NCBI GenBank assembly: GCA_963969595.1
Contig: OZ018417.1
Coordinates: 5,892,501 to 5,956,500, forward strand
Length of the DNA: 64,000 nt
From: Neckera pumila
Lineage: Eukaryota; Streptophyta; Bryopsida; Hypnales; Neckeraceae
Direction: 5' to 3'
A program made the translations under genes and the position numbers. Positions 1-10,800 of this stretch are shown here, piece by piece; the stretch's first letter is position 1; each line of letters starts with the position of its first letter. Below the pieces are notes generated by a model. The model saw only the letters and a list, made by a program, of their open reading frames with translations, did not search any database and had not been told where the DNA came from.

Positions 1-607
1 CATGGGGATCCTCGCCGATCCGTGCGCATCAGCTGCTCCACAACACCCATGCAACATGTTAGCTAGGCACACCAACAGGTCCACGACTACTTCAAAATCC
101 TCACGACCTAGTCGTCCGTTACGGGGACCAAGCCTTGTGTGACAAGGACCAAACTCTCCAAAACCAAACCTCAGGATGGCGCAAATCCGAACAGGAACCC
201 ACGGAGACACTCAGACTTTCTTCCTGCCATCCTCTGCAAGTGATCGGAAACAACCCATTCAGTGTCTGCTAACATCCCATGATCTGTTCCAAAGGTCTTT
301 CAAAAAGCTCCCGCGACAATCAGGTACACCTCCCCGCTCTCCAACCCTTCCTGACACCTAAAATCACTCAATCTTAACGGAAGCGCAGAATCAAAGAACC
401 CGACCACCAGCTCTAAATCACCTAGCCATCACAAACGTCATGCCATTTCCTGACCGGAAATCCGCCACCATTTCAACCCCATCTGTCATGCTGCCAAGAT
501 GCACACTTACAGGTCCGCAACCTGTTTCTCCACTCGTTCATACTAGCTCCCACATACACTAATCCAACGTAAACAGGAAACACTGAGAGACCGGCTTCGC
601 TTTTTAC
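1..607. other. Probable first intron of the leftward edge gene
   Basis: On the minus strand this stretch follows a good splice donor (GTAAAAAG just below 608). It is less AT-rich than the spacers further right. Several minus-strand AGs could be acceptors (for example the CTTGCAG near 232), but none opens into a recognisable protein. Plus-strand ORFs here have no recognisable content. I read it as intron; the rest of the gene lies beyond the left edge. Confidence 0.35.
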
Positions 608-692
608 CTGCGAAACCGCGCGACCACGTCAGCTGGGATGGGGAACTGCGAAGCAGCCTGCCGGTCGCTCCTAGCTTCTGTATCGTTGCCAT
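608..692 (-). CDS. First coding exon of a leftward gene with mitochondrial-type presequence (partial)
   Basis: On the minus strand an ATG at 692 opens 28 codons plus one base, ending at a strong donor (GCAG then GTAAAAAG). The peptide begins MATIQKLGATGRLLRSS and ends near SRGFA. It is rich in Arg, Ser, Ala and Leu, has no acidic residues, and could form an amphipathic helix ending in an Arg-rich cleavage-like site. Such features are typical of plant mitochondrial targeting signals. No mature domain is visible because the next exon is outside the window, so the product is unknown. A 90-codon minus-strand ORF (976-704) stops just upstream of this ATG; it is either an upstream ORF or removed by a 5' UTR intron. 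It could be chance, but the combination of targeting-like peptide and donor makes it the best reading. Confidence 0.5.
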
Positions 693-1570
693 CCTCGTGT
701 CTTCTAATTCTGCCGCTCACACTCGCTAATTGCCGCTCCCAGCCGTGCTGAGCTCACCACAACATCGAAGCACCGTGTCAAAGTCATGAGATCCACGCCA
801 AACATCCAATGCCAAACATAAACCCCATGCTCGTGACCTAAAAACGTGCTCCAGCCCAGTGCCCCGTGTTGGCACTGCCGAGCCCTGGAATTGAATCCCG
901 TCCAAAACACATCACGCAACTCCAGCGGACAAGAAACACCACCACCACTCAAAAAAACTGATGGCTGGATCAGCAAATAGCAAACCGTGAAAAGCGACCA
1001 ATAAGACTCTCCTCACACCAATTCAAGCAAATTAATTCAACGGCATGCACTCTCAAAGAGAACTAAGGCCAATACGAGTCCTCGCAAACTCCGCAATGCC
1101 GCGCATAACCGCGGAAGCGTGGATGCACCGTCAATGCAACTCTGAGTGACAATTCACAGAACTCGCGACACCAAACATGAGGCAAATACACAAGGCGGGA
1201 AGATTGTGTAAATTATAACGAACCTGGAGCTGCGCAACTGTAGAAGAATCGATCGAGGTGCGTTGCAATCGAAGGACGGATGCTGGAGCGCAATGCAGCA
1301 GCAGAGTGGTAGTCGCAGCAGAGACTCGAAAGATCGCGGGTTCTTAATTAGGGTTTGAGGTTCGCTGGTTCTCCCCTTGACCTCTGTCCGATCCGCCTCT
1401 CCATTCTTTCAGTTGTCCCGTTTGCTGGCTCTGTCCCATACTCCGAAGTGGGAGTCCCGAAAGGGAAGCAGAGACAAACTACGGGATTGATATAAGGTGG
1501 GTACCCCCAAACTGCCACTTTTGAATCCTTAAATGCACCAGACCCACCAAATTTTGGTGTTGACAATATT
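693..1570 (-). promoter_or_regulatory. 5' UTR and promoter of the leftward edge gene (inferred)
   Basis: GC-richer than the sequence to its right; composition drops sharply at about 1570. A minus-strand segment around 1340-1225 ends in CAG then GTTCG, a possible 5' UTR exon donor. A telo-box-like TTAGGGTTT lies at 1348-1356, where a core promoter could sit. There is no recognisable coding content. Confidence 0.35.
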
Positions 1571-1850
1571 TTGAAGTTAAATAAAACCTAACCAAATTGC
1601 TATTTTTAGTAGTTTATATTTTTGGAATTTTTGTTATGAAGTCTAGTTTTAGCATCCAAAATTCGATTTTGAAAATGATTGATTATGATTTCTCTATTTT
1701 AAGATTCAAATATGCATTTGAGCACATTGTTATTATCAAACTGACTAATTTAAAATTGAATCTTCGCGAGAGTCAATATAGAGTTTCTAAATGTTCATTG
1801 CAAGTAGATTTTGTTGAGGCAAATACATATTTTTTCTAGTGAAGGTTCCA

Positions 1851-1918
1851 ACTTAATACTAGTCTAAGATTATATTCGTATTTACATCTCCAAATATAAT
1901 CTTAGACTAGTATTAAGT
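1851..1918. repeat. Perfect 26-bp stem hairpin
   Basis: The arm 1851-1876 (begins ACTTAATACTAGTCTAAG) is the exact reverse complement of 1893-1918, with a 16-nt loop. A perfect stem of this length in spacer DNA points to a very recent small hairpin element (MITE) or to a small-RNA-forming foldback. Confidence 0.8.
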
Positions 1919-2082
1919 ACCCTATATATAGGCAAAGAAGTTAATATATTCTTGTAGCATTTAGTATTGTTACTACTATAGTTTAAAGGCATTTCAAAAA
2001 CAAATTTTTGATGATCTTTTTGTGTCTAGACGGAGCAATAGATTCCTGTGCCTAAGATAGAGGAGCAGATTCTTGCATTAGA

Positions 2083-2235
2083 AGAAATTTGCGTTTGCCT
2101 CGACAAAATCTATTTGATGTGTTTGAGTTGAGGCAAATACAAAATCTATGTTTTTTTTGCATTTTTTGATGCAAATTTTGTATTTGCCTCAGTAAACACA
2201 TTAAGTAGATTTAGTTGAGGCAAACGTAGATTTCT
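2083..2235. repeat. Foldback element of about 153 bp
   Basis: The outer arms 2083-2124 and 2194-2235 pair with few mismatches. Inside, 2130-2145 (GAGGCAAATACAAAAT) pairs perfectly with 2175-2190. Fragments of the GAGGCAAATAC motif also occur near 1815 and 3550, so it is probably a dispersed MITE family. Confidence 0.65.
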
Positions 2236-4962
2236 CCAAGTATTGACAATCGATCAATTAAGAATACTGAAACTTTGCCATAACTATGGTGTCTCTGAGA
2301 ATCAAGTTTCAAGCGTATAAATTTCGAGTGCCCATTGATGATGCTGTCATATTGATTAGATGTCAACTACTTTCTTGTGATGGTCAGAGAGATGGGATGA
2401 TCTATCTAGAAAAGATCCTTTAAGATTTGATTTGGATTTTCAAAGGATTTGCATACTTCAAAAGAAAATATACAAATCAATTTTTTTGTAAAAGACAAGC
2501 AGAACTTGGCATCTAATGCAAGTTCATATTTTTTAGTGTTGTTGAATTAGCTATGAATTTCTTTAGATGAAATTGAGTTGCTCAAAAAGATTCCTTGTTC
2601 TTAAATGTTCATAATCAGTACCCTAAAAACTTGAATACAATTACCGTGAATTTGAGCATGTGAATAATGAAAGTGGAACCTTGAGCTTTTGCATGAAGGA
2701 GCAAGATACCAACAACAAATTGTAGCTTCAAAAAGGATTTTATAAATACACATCTATAATTGGCCTGAATAGTCCTTTGTCTAGCAAAATCTCTTTTTTT
2801 GTGCTTGATGAATTCAATTCAAATGGATACAAGCAAAATATATAAGTTTGTCATGATAAAGTTATTATAAAAACCCTTGTGAAGGTTATCTTGTTACCGA
2901 TGGCATATGGTCATGTTTTAGGGGACATGCAAGTTAGTCAATCCACTATCAACAATCTATATTTTCTAGAATTTTGCACACTTTGACAATCAAGCTAATA
3001 ATTTAGGCGTGTATTGGAGAAAACTAGCATGGACGTGTATTTAAAAAATTTATAAGTTTTTTCCAATCCAAGCTAACAATTTAGGCACGTTGTTGCTTTG
3101 AGAGCCTATCTTTTGGACCTTTTACTTCCACAAGTTTTGCTTCACCTCATATCACATCCCCCTGAACTTTTACAATACCTTCCCACCTCCACCAAATGAA
3201 CAGGGTTGGAAAAATTCAAAGTATTCATCTTTTGATTACAATCACAACTTAAATTGTATCTTTTGATTCAAAGGTTGTGGTTGAATGGTCTATGGCTTCA
3301 TATAAATAACCTAAAATATACCAGTGTTGGCGATATGGATTCTTCTTATAAGGAGCTTACTAGTATATATTTGATTGCGCATAATGTTTTGCATTCGAAT
3401 TCAAATTGCCACATTGGTTATTAAAGTTTTGTTTTATTGAAAAATACTATTTTGTCTAATTTGATTGCCTTTGATAGCTGCTAGGAATATGATTGCTTTT
3501 GATGCAATAGATGATAGCTCTGCCAACAAGGAAAGTATTGAAATTTTGAATGCATTTGAGTTGAGGCAATTGGTGATCTTTGGCCATCTTAAGGCAAGTT
3601 ACCAGTCTTTTATGTGAAATCAAACGACAAGCTTTTAAATAGGTGACTTTTGAATTATTCTATGTATAAGAGAAATTCTATGTATCGGAAAAAATTTAGA
3701 AATACAAAAATCAAATTTTCTACTATATTTCCCTGGTTGGCACAAGCACAAGCTAGTGCACGAGCTAGTGCTCTATATGCTGCCATATACTTATATATCC
3801 TCAGTTCTTTAAGGTTAGTGACTTCTAAATATAATCCTTGATCATTGCAAAGTAATTTTATACTAGTATATCCTATCAAATAATTTATAGTACCTAAATG
3901 TGACAATATAATTGTGATACATACAAAGTATAATGGCCTTAAGATTTCCAAAATAAAATGAATAAAGCTCTAGACAAATCACAATTACGTCAATAAACCA
4001 TACGCTGTCTATACCAGTCCTTTTTTTTGGCACCATGGGGCCAGATTGCACCATTTCAAAATAAATGTCTACTTTTCGTCATATATAGCTAAAGTAATTG
4101 CCATATATAGCTAAAGTAGAGATTCCATTTTTATATTCATACAATTTTAGGATTTTCAGAATATTTATGTTTGACTTTGATGTTTAAAACTTGAAAAAGA
4201 TTTAGGGTTAAAAATACATATTTTTTAATTTTTTTGATGTGCAATTTATAAAAATTATGCAATGACAATCTTCATGAATTTTTGAATGAAAATCACAAAT
4301 TAGATGTGGCAAAATGAAATTTTAGTGTGGATTTTGATTTATCAAAAATAGACATTCACGTACAAGACAAATAAATGTTGAGCATTTCATGCACCTTTAG
4401 TGCACAATAGAAGTTGATATGTTGTAAGTGAACCATTCATATGGATTGAAACCATGCATAAAATTTTCAAGTATAAGTTCCTTCTTATTTTGGGTTTGAA
4501 GCTCCAAGTTTTTGCCATCTTCAAGAAAGGTCGAACTAGGACTAAAGTATGTGCACCTAATAGAAACACTCTCCTAATTGCGCCACCTATCTACAACTAT
4601 CCAAGATTTTATGCTATGGGAATCCTTTGAATTAGCACCTTTCACACTGACATAGCAAAGGGCACCAAAATTAGGGTTTGATAACATGATCAAGAAACCA
4701 TGTGTATCGAGGAATTCTCGTACATTCATAAAAGAATATTACGGAGTACTTCCTTTGCTTCAATTCGATCTGCATTGCAATGGTTGGAATTATCATGGAG
4801 TTTAGGGTTGTGAGTTGCATTGTTGTTGGTACTGTAGTGTTGTTCAGAATGCTTCCAAGCAACGTGCTGCTGTAGCGATGGGATGTAAGCTTGAAAGAGC
4901 GTCAGTCACCTGGAGTTAGATTCATGGAGTACGTGGGGGACAATAATACGTGCAATCTCTTC

Positions 4963-4972
4963 AAACCCTAAA
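4963..4972 (+). promoter_or_regulatory. Telo-box upstream of the Dabb gene
   Basis: AAACCCTAAA lies 14 bases before the ATG at 4987. Telo-boxes (AAACCCTA) are known cis elements in plant housekeeping promoters. Its role here is inferred from sequence and position only. Confidence 0.4.
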
Positions 4973-4986
4973 TTTTTTTTTACACA

Positions 4987-7700
4987 ATGGAGCCACAGCC
5001 ATCGCAAGTGGAGAAGGAGAATTTTAGAGTGGAGGATTCTACAGAGGCCACCAAACCACTGCTGCTACCGTTGCAAGTGGAGAATTACACGATGGATCAT
5101 CCGCGACCGTCGTCAGTGAGGCTTTCGTCGGCGGAGAATTTCACAACGGATCGTGCGCGATTGAGGAGGCCGTCGACTGTGGCGGAGGTGGCTTTGCGAC
5201 GAGGACCCAGGGAATCCATGGCGGTGGAGGTTCTTAAGAAGGCTTCGAGCAGTCGACGAGCGTCGCATGAAGCATTCTTGGCAACGGCGCCGTGTTATAC
5301 AGAGCCCGTGGTGGAGCATGTTGTGTTGCTGAAGATCAAACTAGATGCGGATCCGGAGGAGAAAAGTGCGATGTTGAATTCAGTGCATGAGCTCAGGAAG
5401 CTGGATGGAGTGATGGAACTTACGATTGGGGCAGCACTCTCGGTACAATTCTTGTACTTGCCACTTTGAAGATCAAATTATAAGGTTTGAATGAGAGGTT
5501 GGTTTCAATTGTCCTTCTATGTCCTCTAAATTTTACTGCATTTTATTTGAAAAATTTAAAACCGTGTTGTAAGAACTGATTGGTTTGTAATTTTTTATGC
5601 ACGATTAGCACATGTGTCACTACAAATACAATTCAAGTTTAGGGTGTAGTGAAACCTCAATTTCAAGTGTAAATTGCTTTTGCAACCTAATTCTCCAAGG
5701 GTACAGAGTAGTTGCTATTAACTGTTGGACTACAGTTACTTTGGTGTGACTTGGATGCTCATTCAACTTTATCAAGCAAACCACCTTGGTCCTTAACAAA
5801 TTCTCTGTGTTAAGATCTCCAACTAGTGCTTGTCTTTCATTTCATGGTATTAAATAAGATTCAAAGAAGTAAGAGAATTCAATGGAGTTGTAAGAATGTT
5901 AAAGCAAGTGAACTTAACTTCCTTCAAGATTCAAATTGCAAGAGTGATGTTGCGATGCGTAAGTTTCCTTAAATGCTAAGAATGCTAATAGATTTGTCTG
6001 CTTTGTCTTTTAAGGTTGATATGAACAATCAACATGAGCAATTGCAAGAGTTGAGAACCATTGTGATGTCCTTAGGCATTGTGACATTCAAAAAGTGTTT
6101 GAAGAATGCACCTATACATAGAAGAATTTGATAATTTTTGGACATTTGAAATGTATGATGAGCCAAAAAATGGTTGATGAATGACTTTGTGAAGGCTTCC
6201 AAATGAAAAAACACAATTTTCATCCAATTTTTTTGGTGGGAGGTACTTCAATAAATATTTTGAGAGTGGTGTTGAAAATATGTCATAGTTTTTAACTAGT
6301 TGAATTTTTAACTTCTCTACATAAGAAGATGCTTAATCCATGGATCACCATGTAGTGTACTTTGACATCTTTTAGATCCTTGTTCTTGATTTGAGTTTGA
6401 TTCATGAAAATGATCTTTTTTGAATTCATGCCCAACCAAGGAAATGAAGCTTATCAACTCTAGTTTGTATTTCAATTTGAAAATTTGAAAAATTCCTAAA
6501 ATGCCATATTTTGTTGCAATTTGAACTTAGGACTTATTACATAGAGTGTTGCTTTTCAGAATTTGAAATGACACTGATTTTTGTACTAAACTTAAGAAGA
6601 AATCTTCAGGTTTTTAAAGCATATCTTGTACTTGACATCATTTTTTTTTTCCGCTTATTAAATAAAAAATTCCCAGTAATTTCGAATTTCCACAAACAAA
6701 TCTGAGATTTCTAAGACTTATGGAAGATACTTAATTACATCTCTAAATTTAAAAAAAATTAAATCATGGTTTACACAGAGAGGAACTATGAAGTTTGGAA
6801 AAAGTGGTCATAGGTCCATCCTTTCAGGGTTGAGTATTTCCCCTAAGAGTCTCATCTGTGTATAATTTGCAGGTTCAAGGAGGTGATTATACCCATGTTT
6901 TGCACGGCCGTTACCGAGACAAAGCAGCTTTAGAAGCTTATTATGCACATGCTGACAATATCAATATTCAAATGAAGTTGCAACCAATGACTGAGGATAG
7001 GCTGGTCGTAAATTGGGAATGCATCCCCTGTGGTCCGTACATTGAAAACATTGGAGCCAAGCGCATCACACTCTTAAAAATCAAGGAAGGGGCTGCAGCG
7101 CAGGATATGAACTTCTTAGAAGAGTCCATACAACTTCTACCCTCCAAGTACTATACATTACTCAACTTTTCTATTTACATTACTAAGATGAACGATGCAC
7201 ACGCATCTCTGAAACTGCCTTGGGAGCAAACAGGCTTCTAAATGTGCACAATTTGACAAATCCTCAAGATATCAATACAAGGAATGTGCAATCACAAAGC
7301 GTGTCATTAGAGAGTGTTGAGAGTACTGCAAAAATGTGAACAGAACCTGCTTGAAACTCTTAGACAAGTAGAACGTAAATAATCTGGTAGTTGACACATA
7401 CCGGTAATTGCTCCTCCGAGATAGCTTCGAGATCCTTCCTGCTATACAAGCAATCATAAAATTCTTCCGATGTTCAATGGATGTGATCTATGCAGGTGCC
7501 CTACGGTAGGCCAGGCAAGCGCAGGGGCAGGCTTTTCTCCCGACAGAGCGAAGGGGTTCAACTATGCAATCTTGGAGCTTTTTCCCAGCACAGAAGAAGA
7601 GGAAGAAGTTTTTGCCAGCTGCGAGCACATAGCCTGGCAAGACTCCAAACTTAAGCCCATAGCAGGATCGTTACTCCTTGCAGATTTTCATTCTAGATAA
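4987..7700 (+). CDS. Stress-responsive A/B-barrel (Dabb) protein with two Dabb domains
   Basis: Exons 4987-5442, 6873-7147 and 7496-7700 give 311 aa; all junctions are GT-AG and phases match (0, then 2). Residues 1-105 look disordered and contain a loosely repeated VEN/AEN-F/Y-T motif. Dabb domain 1 begins at VVEHVVLLKIK (108-118) and continues through GGDYTHVLHGRYRDK (from 155). Domain 2 begins at KRITLLKIKEG (215) and includes FSPDRAKGFNYAILELF (257-273). Tandem Dabb domains are seen in plant UP3-type stress proteins, which form small alpha/beta-barrel dimers; their biochemical role is poorly defined. The start is the first ATG in frame, just after a telo-box. Intron 1 (1.43 kb) holds a transposon fragment also seen near 32.3-33.5 kb. 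The gene converges on HISN8. The family call is firm; no specific function is claimed. Confidence 0.85.
6395..6860 (+). repeat. Dispersed repeat fragment in Dabb intron 1
   Basis: About 450 bp resembles the two flanks of the interrupted repeat at 32340-33545. Shared landmarks are the GAATT(C/T)..GCCCAAC segment, ACTCTAGTTT, AAAAATTCCTAA, and TGGTCATAGGTC near the right end. This copy lacks the 728-bp insertion found in the other, so it acts as a natural empty site. Confidence 0.6.
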
Positions 7701-7840
7701 CATATTTAAAGCTGCATTTGCAAAAGAGAATGCACAATGCAGGAAGTCTATTGACAAAACAAAATTGGAATCTCTTTGTTACTCCCAATAACTAGATGAT
7801 CCAACCAAACAAGTGAACAGATCGTTCGTCAGAGCATGCA
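7701..7840. other. Convergent 3' region between Dabb and HISN8
   Basis: Only 140 bp separate the two stop codons, so the 3' UTRs of the two transcripts almost certainly overlap. No distinct poly(A) motif could be assigned with confidence. Confidence 0.5.
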
Positions 7841-10800
7841 TCATTGACTAATATCAAGTAGCCGTAGTGTGACTGCCCTCTTGTGCGCATCGAGACCCTC
7901 AACTTCCGCCATTTTGGCAACCGAAGGCCCGAGCTTTTTCAGGCCTTCTGCAGTTAATGACTGCACGGTCATGTATTTGACGAACGAATCAAGAGACACC
8001 CCCCCGTACATACGAGAGTACCCGTATGTAGGCAACACATGGTTGGTCCCACTGGCATAGTCCCCCACACTCTCTGGTGTCCACCTTCCCAGAAACACAG
8101 ATCCTGCCACAACGGAAAAATAAAGTTGTGAACTTATGGTCACTTTAGGTTGAACGAACAAAGCTTGAGACGACTATAAATCCTACGCCTTGATTGGTGC
8201 AGAAATCAAATTTTCTTCATTTTACCTTATTCTGTTCAATATCAACTCTACACTAGTCCAAAGCAATAAGAATGAGCACGAAGAGGTGGAGATTACATGG
8301 CTCCTATTTGGTATTTCGTATATATTTGAGATAAGTAAAGTTTCAAGCTACATCTCTAAGGTGAATTGCACACTTCTTACTTCAGAAGCAACATACGGTG
8401 TCATAAGAACAATGACTTGTTTTAAGCTTGTTCTCTCACCCCTAGTTAAACGTGACGTTGGTTCAATTTCAATATTGTTGGTTGGGTCATACTTTCAAAA
8501 TCTTGAAAACTGACAAATGTACCTGCGTTATCGAGAGCGTTCAACCATTGCTCGGCATCCTCCACGTTGACAATCAAGTGTTCTGGTGCATACATGTTTG
8601 AAAATTCACATGCCTGCAGCACATCCAGATTCAATATCAATACTTAAACAGTGCAGTATGCAGAACAAGATCAAGCCCCAAATGCAACAAGTGATTTCCT
8701 GTGCACAACATAGAGTTAAGAGCCACACGATACTTAAGATATAGGTACACCTAGAGTCCTAGACTTCTTTAATGTCCAGCCTAAGCACCCCAAATGCACA
8801 TGATTATCTATGGATTTCTGTTACATTAGTAAAGTGTGACATTAATAAAAAAAGGTGCACAGCAAACGTGACAATAAAGAAAGACATGGGGTCACATGAG
8901 TCAAAAACAGAACCAAATGCACTCATTACCACATTTGTATGCAGCTCCTTGTGACATAAGAGAGTGGTGGTAAAGTGACCTTTGAATTAAGTTTGTCCAT
9001 TTCCACGAGGGTTTGGGAAGACGACGTGACATTAGAGAAGGTGATGTTAAAGAGGTGGAAGTAAAACAACAGCACCTTGTATGATTAGATATGTTCATTA
9101 AACACTACAGTGCCAATATGAAATGACCCAAACGAAAGACGAAGCTGCACATCACCTCTGCCATGTCCTTCACAACTACAATGTAGCTGTGAGAAAGAGC
9201 TTTCGTTGCGATGGTGTCCCTGGGTAGCTCCCTACATTGTCTCTCCACCTCGTACTCTATTGCGGTGATGTCTACCTCATCCCCTACTGCCACAAGGACC
9301 ACCTGACTATCTGGTCCGTGTTCCGCCTGCACAACAAGGAAGGAAAGAAGAGTTGAATATTGAACAACAGGGCCAAAAATCAGATAAAAGAGCACCATCA
9401 TTAGTTTCCGAAATGGATTCTCTATTTTTTAGCTTGAACACTAGGGGTTAGTGTCAGGTTCACATGCAACATTGATAGCCACAATGTTGCAAAAGCCCAT
9501 TGATAATCCAGTGCATTTACAGTGTCTAAAACTATGAATTTAAAGAGGTGTGGTCAGAAAGTAGCTACCTGAGAGAGCAGATCTGCAGCAACATGAACAG
9601 GAGAGGCAAGTTTGTCGGCGATCACTAGAACTTCCGAGGGACCAGCGGGCATGTCGATAGCTACCATTGCCTCGCTATTCTGGTGTTCATAGATTGGCAG
9701 GCATATGTCAAAATTTAGTTAACCAAAGTTGATCTTTAAATTTTTAGAATTCAGAATCAAGACATGCCCAAACTGGAAAACAATTCGGACTACAATAGAA
9801 CAAATCTACAAGATCCCTAAAAAGTACATCGTAATACCTGCAGCAACATCTTCGCAGCCGTGACATACTGATTTCCAGGTCCAAAAACTTTATCCACCTG
9901 TTCAAGCATTTTGACACTTGATCTTGTGAGCGGACAACTACTGTCAATCCTAGCAAAGGCATGATTATTTCCCTTTCTATTCTACATGTAAAATAAGCAT
10001 GTGAACAGTTGTAAGATAGTCAATGTGCAATGAATTGTACTACATTACGAGAGATATTTAAACCATATTTCTAGATAAAATGATTGGGGCTGCGTACTTA
10101 TATCCACGTACCTTCGGACATGTCTCGGTGCCCCAAGCCATTGCTGAAACAGCCTGCATACAAATTAATAAGCATTAGATTCATACAATCCTCCGGTTTA
10201 CTTAATATCATATTGTGCGAAGCAAACCATGTTAAATTCATGGTAGTGTGATGTTAGCGTGGGCATAAAATTGATTTTATTCTAGAACCCATTAAGATAA
10301 CATTCAGTCAATATTAACTTCACATTGGTTTAACATTGTCTTCATTTTGATCTCATATTTACAGCAGTTTACCTTTAATAACTACATGAATCTTTTAGGG
10401 GATCTTTTGAAATGTAATGCTACTAACATCGGTCTTGACACTCATATAAAATACATTGGGTTCATGCGAATGCTCCTCAATCCGGAATTCTTAAAAGTTT
10501 AGTTTGATCATTTGAAATCCTACCAACCTTTTCATACTCAATGATCTCAATAGCTGATCTCAATATGCTGCTAGCAATCAACCGGATCAACCACAAAATA
10601 AAAACAATTAATGGTTGATCAACTGATGATGCATCATGGTTTGAAAACTGTAAATCACAAACCTGAGCTCCACCTGCTTTCAAAATGTGTGTCACACCGG
10701 ATCGCTTGCAACAGTACAATACTTCCTGCCAGCAAATGTTTTACCGCTTAGACCACCGTGTACTTGTGAGCTGCAAAGCGAAAGCGGCGACTGGAAAAAG

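Larger units (their letters stand above)
1571..4962. other. AT-rich intergenic spacer
   Basis: No gene recognised. It holds two strong foldbacks (1851-1918 and 2083-2235, listed separately) and a 22-bp tandem duplication at 4080-4119 containing CATATATAGCTAAAGTA twice. ORFs up to 98 codons are of the size expected by chance in AT-rich DNA. Confidence 0.6.

Noticed and set aside
3650..3951. Overlapping ORFs with Ala/Ser/Gln-rich peptide near 3.75 kb
   Set aside because: Caused by a short CTAGTGCACGAGCTAGTGC repeat; no start, splice or homology support.
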